Source: Kordiimonas pumila
GTDB taxonomy: Bacteria > Pseudomonadota > Alphaproteobacteria > Sphingomonadales > Kordiimonadaceae
DNA: 64,000 nucleotides
NCBI RefSeq assembly: GCF_015240255.1
Contig: NZ_CP061205.1
Coordinates: 682,001-746,000, forward strand
Direction of reading: 5' to 3'
In this document: positions 18,157 to 26,726 of the stretch, one piece after another
How positions within the stretch are numbered: position 1 is the first letter of the stretch
Layout: every line of letters starts with the position of its first letter
Notes under the pieces: model-generated
The model's input: the letters and a program-made list of their open reading frames with translations, nothing else
Told to the model about the DNA's origin: nothing
The model's database searches: none
Translations under genes and position numbers: made by a program

Positions 18157-19089
18157 CTAGCTAAAGAGTATAGACGACAGGCGCCGTCTGTATTTAAGGG
18201 TAAAGGGGTCAGTTGGGCCTGCGGCCTCAAATAATTTTACCAGTTGTGTCCGGGCTGCACTTTCGCTCCACTCCCTGTCACGCATAATACTGGCGAGCAG
18301 AGCCTCGGCAGCGCCTGCCATGTCGCCTCTGGCTTGCCGTGCAAGGGATAGGTCAAGCTGCGCCTGGTGGTTTGCAGGGTCGGCAGCTACAGCGGCTTCC
18401 AGTTCTGTAAGATCACCTGCATTTTCTGCCTGATGCGCAAGTTCAATCGCTGCTTCCAGCTTTTCAAGCCGAGCTTTAAGGCCGCTATCGGCTGCGGCTT
18501 TACTGTCAATGCTGTCCAGAAGTTCTTTCGCGTTATCAGCTTGGCCAGATTTAACCAGTACTTCTGCAAGCCCCAAAATCGCCCTGATATTGGTAGGTTC
18601 GTGTTGTAATACTTGCTGATAAGCGCCGGCTGCTTGCTGTAGGTCGCCAGCTTCAAGGAGTTCGTCGGCCTGATCCAGAAATGCCTCAAGCGGGTTTTCC
18701 TCAGCACCAGCCCCGCCAGACATTTGAATTAGCCGGTCAATGAATATTTTTATTTGTGAAGCAGGCACAGCGCCTTGAAAACCATCTACTGGTTGTCCTT
18801 GCCAGAAGGCGAGCACAGTTGGCAGGCTTTGTACTTGTAACTGTCCGCACAGCGCCTGATTTTGGTCTGCGTTTACTTTGACAAGCGCAACAGCACCGCG
18901 CGCTTCTTTAACGGCGGCTTCAAGAGTTGGCATAAGCTGCTTGCAGGGGCCGCACCAATCTGCCCAAAAATCAACAATAACAGGCCGTTCGCGCGACGCA
19001 TCAATGACGTCAGCAGCAAAGCTTGCTGTGTCTGTATCTTTTATAAACGTATTTGTTGCGGCTGTGCCGCCGCCAATTACCTGATCCAT
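18157..19089 (-). CDS. Thioredoxin-TPR co-chaperone, YbbN/CnoX-like
   Basis: From the ATG at 19089 (better spaced from AAGAG than the one at 19095) the protein has 310 residues. An N-terminal thioredoxin domain carries W-C-G-P-C (first-Cys near residue 46). A C-terminal region of tetratricopeptide-like repeats runs from about 130. YbbN/CnoX proteins bind unfolded or oxidised proteins and hand them to GroEL. In E. coli the CnoX motif is S-x-x-C; here the full CGPC site is kept, so it may still be redox-active. Confidence 0.88.
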   Translation of the reverse strand: MDQVIGGGTAATNTFIKDTDTASFAADVIDASRERPVIVDFWADWCGPCKQLMPTLEAAVKEARGAVALVKVNADQNQALCGQLQVQSLPTVLAFWQGQPVDGFQGAVPASQIKIFIDRLIQMSGGAGAEENPLEAFLDQADELLEAGDLQQAAGAYQQVLQHEPTNIRAILGLAEVLVKSGQADNAKELLDSIDSKAAADSGLKARLEKLEAAIELAHQAENAGDLTELEAAVAADPANHQAQLDLSLARQARGDMAGAAEALLASIMRDREWSESAARTQLVKLFEAAGPTDPFTLKYRRRLSSILFS

Positions 19090-19200
19090 TAACATTACTC
19101 TTAAAAACTAATATGCAGACAAAGAATACGCTAACCATAGGGCCTCTAATCAGAGAGTGCCAGTATGGATTTGTTTATTTTGTATGAAGTAAAAATCCAG

Positions 19201-19734
19201 TTAAAATTTGTCAAGGTTAGTGGGAATTATATCAAGTAAAACCGGTTCGTATCCACAGGCCCTTATAAAAATTACGAGGTCTGCGGGTTTAATCGCTGTG
19301 GTGGCCGCATTATGCAGGGGGTGAAAATTAACAATCTCATGGCTCATCAGGGTTTTATCAAGCACGACTGTTAAGGCAGGCTTACCTCCTTTGGGCACTT
19401 GTGCATTCACAAGAGCAAACGGGGTGACAGAGCCGGGTAAAACCCCCAGCATGGATTGTAAGCTGTCAGTACTGCAAAAGGACAGGCGGTTAAAGCCTAT
19501 TTTGCCAGCAAGGGCGTTTAGGTCAACTGTTAGGGAATCATCCACAACAGCAAGAGCACGCTGTTTTTTCTTATCACGCACAAACAGATTTTTTGAATGG
19601 CCGCCGGGGATGTGGCTGCAATGCTCCTGTGCGTCTGCCACCGTGTAAACGGGGGCGTGCCGGTACGTTTGGGTTAAAATCCCCAGATTATCCAGAAAAG
19701 AAAACAGTTTGCGCTCTTCAGGGGGTGATTCCAT
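19201..19734 (-). CDS. YbaK/ProX-type aminoacyl-tRNA deacylase (PrdX-like)
   Basis: This 177-residue protein belongs to the YbaK/ProRS editing-domain family that hydrolyses mischarged tRNA, typically Ala-tRNA(Pro). Typical segments are H-S-K-N-L-F-V-R-D-K-K near residue 45, the conserved Lys, and G-S-V-T-P-F-A-L-V-N near 100-110. It is a free-standing domain, not fused to prolyl-tRNA synthetase. It is single and has no evident operon partner. Confidence 0.85.
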   Translation of the reverse strand: MESPPEERKLFSFLDNLGILTQTYRHAPVYTVADAQEHCSHIPGGHSKNLFVRDKKKQRALAVVDDSLTVDLNALAGKIGFNRLSFCSTDSLQSMLGVLPGSVTPFALVNAQVPKGGKPALTVVLDKTLMSHEIVNFHPLHNAATTAIKPADLVIFIRACGYEPVLLDIIPTNLDKF

Positions 19735-19836
19735 GATTTTTACCTTAAATTGAGCTTTTCAAAGCACTATAAACAGACCAAAACCCTATATAAATCATTG
19801 ATTTGAGCAATCTTGTAAAAAATATGAAAATAACTG

Positions 19837-19864
19837 TTGCATTAAGGCTTTGGCTGGCTATTAT
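19837..19864 (+). promoter_or_regulatory. Likely housekeeping promoter for the tRNA gene
   Basis: TTGCAT (19837-19842) and TATTAT (19859-19864) are separated by 16 bases and end 46 bases before the tRNA. Spacing and sequence suit a sigma-70 type promoter. Confidence 0.5.
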
Positions 19865-19910
19865 CCCGCCTCGCAAGCACTGCGTCTTGCATACCTCTAT
19901 ACGTTGTTGA

Positions 19911-19985
19911 GCGGGCGTAGCTCAGGGGTAGAGCATAACCTTGCCAAGGTTAGGGTCGTGAGTTCGAATCTCATCGCCCGCTCCA
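19911..19985 (+). tRNA. tRNA-Gly (GCC)
   Basis: The 75-base gene folds as a full cloverleaf: acceptor stem GCGGGCG/CGCCCGC, D arm GCTC-AGGGGTA-GAGC, anticodon stem TAACC/GGTTA with loop TTGCCAA (anticodon GCC), T arm GTGAG-TTCGAAT-CTCAT, discriminator T and an encoded CCA. It stands alone and is followed by a terminator. Confidence 0.97.
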
Positions 19986-19996
19986 TTTATAAAACG

Positions 19997-20020
19997 AGCC
20001 ACCGTATGGTGGCTTTTTTT
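19997..20020 (+). terminator. Terminator after tRNA-Gly
   Basis: AGCCACC-GTAT-GGTGGCT forms a seven-pair hairpin followed by a run of seven T bases, 12 bases past the tRNA. Confidence 0.88.
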
Positions 20021-20110
20021 ATGCTTGAACTGCGAGATTTATGAAGAACCCAGACCAGCATATTGATTGGCTCTGAATACCAGTATGATGGGTATGGGCT
20101 TCCGGTTTGG

Positions 20111-21892
20111 TTATGCTGAGCTTTGGGCAACCTTTTCCAAGAACCCGGTTGTAATGGCCTCTAGGTCGCGCATGGTGTTTGTCAGTGTGCTGGCTGCGGT
20201 ATCCACACTGCTTGATGACCGCCGTGTGGTTTCCACACCTTCTGATACACCGGTAATTTCATTACTGACATCATTGGTGCGGGCAGAGGCATCATTAATA
20301 CTACGGGAAATTTCCTGTGTGGCAGCTTGTTGTTCTTCTATGGCGGCGGAGATAGCAACCCCCATTTCGGAAAGTTCTCGTACAATTTTCTGCATAGATG
20401 CCATTGCTTTGGCAACAGAGCTTGTCTGGTTGCGAATTTCGCTGATCTGCGAGGTAATATCTTCAGTGGCTTTTGCTGTTTGGTTGGCGAGGTTTTTGAC
20501 TTCGCTCGCAACAACGGTAAAGCCTTTACCTGCGTCGCCCGCCCGTGCAGCTTCAATGGTCGCGTTCAGTGCCAAGAGGTTTGTTTGTTCTGCAATCGCA
20601 CTAATAAGGTCTAGGACTGCACCGATAGATTCTGCGCCGCTTTCCAGTGTTTTAACTGTTTCGTTAGCTTCGCTTGCCAAACTATCAGCTTGCCGGGAAT
20701 GGTCGGCGGACCGTGTCACTTGCTGACTAATCTCACGAACCGATTGGCTAAGTTCTTCAGAGGCAGAGGCAACGGTTTGAACATCTCTTGAGGATTCGCT
20801 TGATAATTCTGTTACAGCGCGGGCTTTTGCCTGAGTCGAATCAGCAGCAATAGACAGGTCTTTGGCGGTGCCTGTCAGGGTTTCAATTTCTGATTGGGCG
20901 TCCAGCAGGACTTTCTGTACACGGTCATTAAAGTCCTGAATCAAGGCATTGCGGGCTAGTGTGTGCTGTTCACGTTTTTCCATTTCAGCTTTTTGCTGCG
21001 CCAAGTCGGCTTCCATGCGCTGACGCTCTTCCTCGGCGCGGGCTTTATCTTCAGCGGCCTGTTTTTCACGTAGTTCTTCAGTTTCACGGCGCAAGCGTGT
21101 TTGCTCAACAGCGTTTGACTGGAATACTTCAAGCGTTTTTGCCATACCGCCCAGTTCATCACCCCTGCTTTTACCCGGAATATGAATGTCAAGGTTGCCA
21201 TTCGCCAGTTCAAGCATTGATTGGGTAATATCTTTCAAGGGTTTTGCTATTAAACGGGAGAATAAAAAGGCTGTTAGCGTGGTTAACAGTACAAAAACAA
21301 CACTTATGATAATAGACACCAAATTTACTGTACCAGATGCTTGCTTTGACTGGCGTAGCGCATCGGCCTGAATTTCTTTTTGCAACTTTCGGAAAGCATT
21401 TTCCGCTTGCGCAATTTGAATAAATATTTTTGCCGGGTCTCCTGCAGCTTCCAGTGCGCGCGCCTGATTTACTGTTAAATAATGGCGCATCAGTTTCATT
21501 TGTTCGCCAGCGTATTCTTTTTGCCATTTTTTGGCCAAGCGCGATAGTTCACTGGTCACATCGCTAAGCTCTTTATGGTTGGCAACAGCCTCAATAAGCT
21601 GTTGCTCTGTTGCCAGATAGTTTTTCTCAATCTCTGCTACCTCGTTAAAGGCTGTACGGTCATTTGTTACAAGTAAATACAGAAATTTCTCTCGCTGGTT
21701 GACCAGCAAGCGTACTGCATCATCAAAAAGCCCAGTAACCCGAATGGCATCGTCCAGTTGTCGTTCTGCTGCGGCCATCTTCTGGGTTGCCAGATAGCTG
21801 ACGCTAGACCCAATAAGAGAGAGGCCGATTAATACTGCAAAAATAGAAACAATTTTTTTTGTTATGGATAGATCCAGAAATTTATGCAGCAT
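20111..21892 (-). CDS. Methyl-accepting chemotaxis protein
   Basis: This 593-residue receptor has a first membrane helix (about 12-32), a helical periplasmic sensor of about 150 residues (four-helix-bundle or CHASE3-like), a second helix near 190-210, a HAMP domain (about 212-265), a charged coiled coil, and a signalling domain. The conserved hairpin tip is seen in [20 protein letters not shown]. It would control CheA and swimming. It is 49 bases downstream of a secreted Cache-type protein gene on the same strand and likely shares its transcript. Confidence 0.93.
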   Translation of the reverse strand: MLHKFLDLSITKKIVSIFAVLIGLSLIGSSVSYLATQKMAAAERQLDDAIRVTGLFDDAVRLLVNQREKFLYLLVTNDRTAFNEVAEIEKNYLATEQQLIEAVANHKELSDVTSELSRLAKKWQKEYAGEQMKLMRHYLTVNQARALEAAGDPAKIFIQIAQAENAFRKLQKEIQADALRQSKQASGTVNLVSIIISVVFVLLTTLTAFLFSRLIAKPLKDITQSMLELANGNLDIHIPGKSRGDELGGMAKTLEVFQSNAVEQTRLRRETEELREKQAAEDKARAEEERQRMEADLAQQKAEMEKREQHTLARNALIQDFNDRVQKVLLDAQSEIETLTGTAKDLSIAADSTQAKARAVTELSSESSRDVQTVASASEELSQSVREISQQVTRSADHSRQADSLASEANETVKTLESGAESIGAVLDLISAIAEQTNLLALNATIEAARAGDAGKGFTVVASEVKNLANQTAKATEDITSQISEIRNQTSSVAKAMASMQKIVRELSEMGVAISAAIEEQQAATQEISRSINDASARTNDVSNEITGVSEGVETTRRSSSSVDTAASTLTNTMRDLEAITTGFLEKVAQSSA

Positions 21893-21941
21893 GGAGTGTA
21901 TCCTTATTATATGTATATCACTAGGTTCGCGTATAATTATA

Positions 21942-22550
21942 TCACTGTGCTCGGCGGGCGAGTTCTGTAAGGTTTAGTTCAAATGTTGCAGCCCCAATAG
22001 GGGTGCCGTTAGCTGTATTGATGGTCATATTCAGTTGTACACGCCATGTTTTAGTGGCTTCATGAAATTCCGGTTCATCAATAAAGATTGCGTTTGGACC
22101 TTCAGGGTATGTTTTTTGGAATTTTGCTTCGTCCCCTTGCCAAAAGTCGCTGGTGATAGAACTTTGGCCAACATTAAGCCCTTTATTGTCCATAATGAAA
22201 ATTTCGGTGTACAAGCCCCCACTGCCAGCCTGTATTTGGGTTAAGTAGGTAGACAGGGGGTTATTAAGGGTTGGGGCAATGAGCGGCTGGTCATTGGCTT
22301 CACGTTCAGACCGCCACTGATTATCCAGCTTGAGAATTTCCTTTTCACTGATACTGCCCAGACGCTCGTTCTGTTTAGCAACAGAGAGCTGGATGATAGG
22401 TTTTTCCAGGAGGGTGCGCACATTTGCGATAACGGCGGGTGTAACATGGCTTTTCATTTTTTCGGGGCTTTCAGCAAAAAAAGCTAACCCGGTTTGAAAA
22501 GGCAATAAAATTAGAACAGACAGACCGACGGCAAAGTTAAGACAGCGCAC
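21942..22550 (-). CDS. Secreted stand-alone PDC/Cache-type sensor protein
   Basis: This 202-residue protein has a signal peptide (residues 1-23) and then one alpha/beta domain, with no transmembrane or output domain after it. The segment [13 protein letters not shown] and the [11 protein letters not shown] stretch resemble PDC/Cache ligand-binding domains of chemoreceptors and kinases. The end V-Q-L-N-M-T-I-N... is the usual final beta strand pair. It is probably periplasmic and may bind a ligand for the chemoreceptor encoded just downstream. That partnership is inferred from gene order. Confidence 0.68.
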   Translation of the reverse strand: MRCLNFAVGLSVLILLPFQTGLAFFAESPEKMKSHVTPAVIANVRTLLEKPIIQLSVAKQNERLGSISEKEILKLDNQWRSEREANDQPLIAPTLNNPLSTYLTQIQAGSGGLYTEIFIMDNKGLNVGQSSITSDFWQGDEAKFQKTYPEGPNAIFIDEPEFHEATKTWRVQLNMTINTANGTPIGAATFELNLTELARRAQ

Positions 22551-22571
22551 AACTCTTCTCCATAGCTCCCC

Positions 22572-22590
22572 GCGCCTGATAATCAGGCGC
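22572..22590. repeat. Perfect 9-bp palindrome with one-base centre
   Basis: GCGCCTGAT-A-ATCAGGCGC lies 22 bases upstream of the Cache-protein start and 81 bases past the YdeP-like stop. It could be a regulator site for the sensor/chemoreceptor operon, or a hairpin that ends the YdeP transcript; there is no T-run to support the latter. Confidence 0.5.
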
Positions 22591-22671
22591 TGTATGTTCC
22601 CCAGAGGGTACTATGCAGCGTTAATCTTAATTTTCCGTTTATAAAAAAGGGGTTGCCGGTATTTCTCTGTA

Positions 22672-24840
22672 TTAGGCAGCCTTCTCAATGGTGACAGGTA
22701 TCGATTTAAAGTTTGGCGTTTTACTGCGTTTGTCTATGGTGCGTGCGGTGAGAATGTTGGCTTCCGGGTAATACGCCATAATAGAACCGGGAGCGATATC
22801 ATAGGCATGTACTTTTACACCAGCCATCACACCTGTTGCAGATTTTATCGTTGCTGTCCCGCCGTCAACCACACCGATATGTGCCATATCATCAGCATTC
22901 ATCATCACAGACCAGCGGTCTTTAGCTGGGCGGTAGCTATCAGCGCGCTCATAAATAATGGAGTTAAACTGCCCTTCACTGCGCACTGTTGTTAAGAGGA
23001 ACCCCTGCTGTGCGGTGTCAGGTACAGCGTGTACATGGAAAGTAGCCTTGCCGTCTGGGGTATTGAAAATTTGCGTATGCATCACGCGGCCCTGAATATG
23101 AAATTCTTTCTTGGCAACATCTATATCGGCGAGGGCCTCAAGGCCGGGTACAGTAGCGGCAATTGCCTTCCGTAATTCGCTGTGGTTTTTGAAGTTTGCA
23201 AACGGCACAGCGGTGTTTGGCAGTACTTGCACGGCAAGGTCTGCAAGGCACAGTGTTTCAGGCCTTACGGAAGAAAGCCGGTTGATGCCCCCGTCAGACA
23301 GGCGCACATAATTAAACATCGATTCCTGTGTAGTGGGCTGCCATTCTTCATCCCGCGCGGTAACAGGCAGAATAATCGTTTCGCTCGTATCATGCCCGTG
23401 AAAGTGACCGGCATTCAATGTGGTGGTCAGGAACAGTTTGAAGCCTATCTTATCAAGTGTTTTTTCTGCCCATACTGAATCTGGCGTTGCCTCATAAAGA
23501 TTACCACCCATAATAAGGGCGGCATCTATCAGGCCCTTATCTGCAGCTTCAAGCCCGGCAAGGGTGTGGAACCCCTCTGTTTTTGGCAGTTTTATATCGA
23601 ATTCTTTTTCGATAAGCGCAAAAACCTCTTCTGGTAGAACGGGTTTCACACCAATGGTGCCTATGCCCTGCACGTTGCTATGGCCTCTGAGCGGCAATAG
23701 CCCTGCGCCTTCTTTACCTACCATCCCGCGCAGCAACGATAGAGCAGCAATATATTCAATATTATTGCAGCCATGCTGGTGGTGCGTCATGCCCATACCC
23801 CACGCAAAAACCGCAGATTTTGACTGTGCATATATTTTTGCGGCGTGTGTTAGTGTATCTTTTCCAACGCCCGTGGCTTCGCTGAGGCTTGCCCAGCTTG
23901 TTGTTTCTATATCAACTCGGAAGGCATCAAAGCCGTTTGTATGCTCTGTAATGAAGGCCGTATCGATTGCACCGTTTTCAAGCAATGCCTTTGCAATGCC
24001 TTTGAAAACAGCAATATCCGTCCCTATTTTGGGTGTTATAAACAGCGATGCAATCTCGTCGCCGCCACTGATAAGTGATTTAGGACTTTTGGGAACAGCA
24101 AACTTTACCAGTCCTGCTTCGCGCGCGGGGTTGATAACAATCACATCGCCGCCTCTGTCGCGCACAGCTTTGAGCTGGTGGATAAATCTTGGGTGGTTAG
24201 AGGCCGGGTTGGCCCCAATGACAAAGACAAGGTCTGTTTTTTTAAGGTCTGCCAGTTCTACCGTTGCAGTGCCTGTGCCAATGGTACTGCCAAGGGCAAC
24301 AGAAGTGGCCTGATGGCAATAATACGAGCAATTGTTAACATTGTTGGTACCATAAACCCGGGCAAATAACTGCAGAAGAAACCCAGCTTCGTTTGACGAG
24401 CGGCCAGACGAATAAAAAAAGCTCCGGTCCGGCTGGGTTTCCCGAAATTTACGGGCAGCTATTTCAAGCGCTTGATCCCAAGTAACCGGCTTGTACCTAT
24501 CACTGTCTTTTGCTTTATACAGCGGGGTGTTTAACCGACCCATATGTTCGAGTTCATAGCCGTCGAGCTGCCTGAAGTCATGCAATGTATGGTTAAATAG
24601 GGCCTCTGGGATTGCTGCTTGCACATCAGATGATTGTGCCTGAACACTTTTGTTGCAAACGGAGGGAAACTCATCGAGTTCGTTTGTCATGCCCCCGTGC
24701 TGACCGCCCATACCAAGGCCACACGCTTTGCAGGCATTATTTGAGGTCAGCGCTTTTACCGCTTTGCGAACACCCATTTCCCTTATGGTGTTTAAAGTGT
24801 AGAGAACCTTTTTCCCGCCGCCGCCTACAACCTGCTTCAT
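22672..24840 (-). CDS. YdeP/FdhF-like molybdopterin oxidoreductase
   Basis: This 722-residue protein belongs to the DMSO reductase superfamily, YdeP-like branch. The N-terminal Cys segment N-A-C-K-A-C-G-L-G-M-G-G-Q (residues about 34-46) with a later V-C-N-K is the expected Fe-S site. Y-Y-C-H-Q-A-T-S near 168-175 gives the probable molybdenum-ligand Cys in place of selenocysteine. Known relatives are cytoplasmic, often of unknown substrate; YdeP is linked to acid resistance in E. coli. There is no FdhD, MoeA or electron-transfer partner beside it. Confidence 0.85.
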   Translation of the reverse strand: MKQVVGGGGKKVLYTLNTIREMGVRKAVKALTSNNACKACGLGMGGQHGGMTNELDEFPSVCNKSVQAQSSDVQAAIPEALFNHTLHDFRQLDGYELEHMGRLNTPLYKAKDSDRYKPVTWDQALEIAARKFRETQPDRSFFYSSGRSSNEAGFLLQLFARVYGTNNVNNCSYYCHQATSVALGSTIGTGTATVELADLKKTDLVFVIGANPASNHPRFIHQLKAVRDRGGDVIVINPAREAGLVKFAVPKSPKSLISGGDEIASLFITPKIGTDIAVFKGIAKALLENGAIDTAFITEHTNGFDAFRVDIETTSWASLSEATGVGKDTLTHAAKIYAQSKSAVFAWGMGMTHHQHGCNNIEYIAALSLLRGMVGKEGAGLLPLRGHSNVQGIGTIGVKPVLPEEVFALIEKEFDIKLPKTEGFHTLAGLEAADKGLIDAALIMGGNLYEATPDSVWAEKTLDKIGFKLFLTTTLNAGHFHGHDTSETIILPVTARDEEWQPTTQESMFNYVRLSDGGINRLSSVRPETLCLADLAVQVLPNTAVPFANFKNHSELRKAIAATVPGLEALADIDVAKKEFHIQGRVMHTQIFNTPDGKATFHVHAVPDTAQQGFLLTTVRSEGQFNSIIYERADSYRPAKDRWSVMMNADDMAHIGVVDGGTATIKSATGVMAGVKVHAYDIAPGSIMAYYPEANILTARTIDKRSKTPNFKSIPVTIEKAA

Positions 24841-24989
24841 TCCGTATGCCCTTTACTCTTTATATCTTCTGTAGATAATACCGCGATGCTGGGTTGCTAC
24901 CAGCCTATAAATATTCAAGTTGCAAAGAGTAAGCAAAAAAACAATCATTCTTTCTTGGCCCACTACTCCAAGATGCTAGGGAAGGGTGG

Positions 24990-26627
24990 CTATAGCCCAT
25001 GTGAGCACCATTTATCATTTCTAGGTCCCCAGTTCGGCATACCAAGAACCCGTTGCAGCCATATATCATGCGGCGGCAGTTTTGACGGTGCAGTTTGCAG
25101 GCGCTGGATAATTTGGTTGGCAACGCGCGAAGGTGCCCTGTTATTACCCAGCATCTGGCGGTATTCATCGCCCATAAAATCCATGCCGTACATAATACAT
25201 TCATAGCTTTCATGGTTCCATAGGCCTGCAACGTCAATAGCAGTTCTGTGGTCACCCGCATAACCACCGGGGTTTGCAATCGCGGCGGTGGGCATGCCGG
25301 GGAAAAACTGGTCTTCAAAATCGGACATGGAAGGCGGCTTTCGCTTCCAGTAGTCAAATTTAGCCTGCAGGCGCGGCACGATCCGCTCTGGTTTTTGCAC
25401 TTCTTTCCAATAATCCGTGTCGGTACGCCGTGTCAGGCAGAAGTGCATATTGATGAAATCCATAATTTCATAAAAGCGGTTTGCCATAATTCGGTTTACC
25501 CGGAACGACATGGTATCCATATCTTCATCGTGGAACGGAAAATGCTCAGCCAGCATTACAGTTGCCAGATCACTTAGATAAAGCCCGGTCGATTCCAGTG
25601 GTTCTATAAAGCCCCCAGAAAGGCCCACTGAAATACAGTTTTTTACCCATGCTTTTTCGCGTCGTCCGACCTTAAAGTTGATCACACGAGACGAAAGGCT
25701 TTGACTGTGGGGGCCTTCATAAGCGCGGATTTCTTCCTCTGCGGCTTCAAGGCTGATATAGTCGCTTGAGTGTACATAGCCGATGGACCGGTATGACATT
25801 AAGGGAATATCCCATACCCAGCCATTTGAAAGCGCGGTAGCGGTAGTATAGGGCCTTACTTGGCCGGGGTAATGGTGGTCGTATGGCACCTGCATGACAA
25901 CAGCGCGGTTATTGAGCAGATATTGTGAGCAATCCTCCCAGCCAACATTCAGTGTTTTTTCTATCAGCAGGGAAGCAAACCCCGTACAATCGACAAAAAT
26001 ATCAGCTTCATAGCTATCGCCTTTTTTGGTTTTGACAGCTTTAATATTACCGCATTCCCCCACTACTGGCTCTACCACATCATCGAGAATATGCGTTACG
26101 CCCCGTGCGGTTGCTATATCCCGCAGATGGTCGGCAAATTTCTGGGCATTCATGTGAAAGGCATAGGTGAGCGGCGGGCCAAAATCCCATTTGCCGAGCA
26201 TAAGAGGTGCCATGCCAATATCGCATATTTGCGGCTGAGCAGAAACTGTTTCCATAAATGGGATAGACCGGTCACTCATAAGCCAGTCAATACCGGTGCG
26301 GTCAATAGGCAATTGCCGGTAGCGGCTGAAAGGATGGTGGTAAAAATGGCGGTCTTTATGAAGCCAGTTCACATATTTGATAGACTGTTTGAAGCTACCA
26401 TCCACAGCTTTCATAAATTCAACTTGATCCAGCCCAATCACGGAAAGAATATGGCGTATACTGGGAACAGTGGCTTCCCCCACAGAGATGCGCGGTATAT
26501 TGGGCGATTCAATAAGGCTGATTTCCACCGTGCCGCGTGGGTTTGGTCTAAGGGCTGCTTCAAGGTATGCAGCGGCCATCCACCCGGCAGACCCACCCCC
26601 TACGATACAGACTTTTCTGGTTGTCAT
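24990..26627 (-). CDS. Flavin-dependent tryptophan halogenase-family protein
   Basis: This 545-residue protein has the FAD-binding G10-G-G-S-A-G-W near its start, the second family motif W270-V-W-D-I-P275, and a lysine K80 in the position of the catalytic lysine (about 79) of PrnA and RebH. These three together support a functional halogenase that uses reduced FAD to make HOCl or HOBr. No flavin reductase, NRPS, PKS or TonB receptor gene is beside it. The substrate is unknown. It lies 99 bases downstream of an acyl-CoA ligase gene on the same strand. Confidence 0.87.
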   Translation of the reverse strand: MTTRKVCIVGGGSAGWMAAAYLEAALRPNPRGTVEISLIESPNIPRISVGEATVPSIRHILSVIGLDQVEFMKAVDGSFKQSIKYVNWLHKDRHFYHHPFSRYRQLPIDRTGIDWLMSDRSIPFMETVSAQPQICDIGMAPLMLGKWDFGPPLTYAFHMNAQKFADHLRDIATARGVTHILDDVVEPVVGECGNIKAVKTKKGDSYEADIFVDCTGFASLLIEKTLNVGWEDCSQYLLNNRAVVMQVPYDHHYPGQVRPYTTATALSNGWVWDIPLMSYRSIGYVHSSDYISLEAAEEEIRAYEGPHSQSLSSRVINFKVGRREKAWVKNCISVGLSGGFIEPLESTGLYLSDLATVMLAEHFPFHDEDMDTMSFRVNRIMANRFYEIMDFINMHFCLTRRTDTDYWKEVQKPERIVPRLQAKFDYWKRKPPSMSDFEDQFFPGMPTAAIANPGGYAGDHRTAIDVAGLWNHESYECIMYGMDFMGDEYRQMLGNNRAPSRVANQIIQRLQTAPSKLPPHDIWLQRVLGMPNWGPRNDKWCSHGL

Positions 26628-26726
26628 ACAGTGCCTATCCCTGATGGTTTGTTTTTATGACGCTCGTATTTCAAAAAGATTAGCGGGTTCGGTGCTGGCC
26701 GTCGAGGCTCTTATTAAGCGTACACT

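Noticed and set aside
19911-19985. tRNA-Gly as an integration site
   Set aside because: No integrase, no repeated tRNA 3' end and no foreign-looking DNA was found nearby.
20067-20726. 219-codon plus-strand open frame over the chemoreceptor signalling domain
   Set aside because: It is the antisense of the most conserved chemoreceptor region and no ribosome site is seen.
23564-24313. 249-codon plus-strand open frame inside the molybdopterin oxidoreductase gene
   Set aside because: It is antisense to conserved catalytic sequence and has shadow-frame composition.
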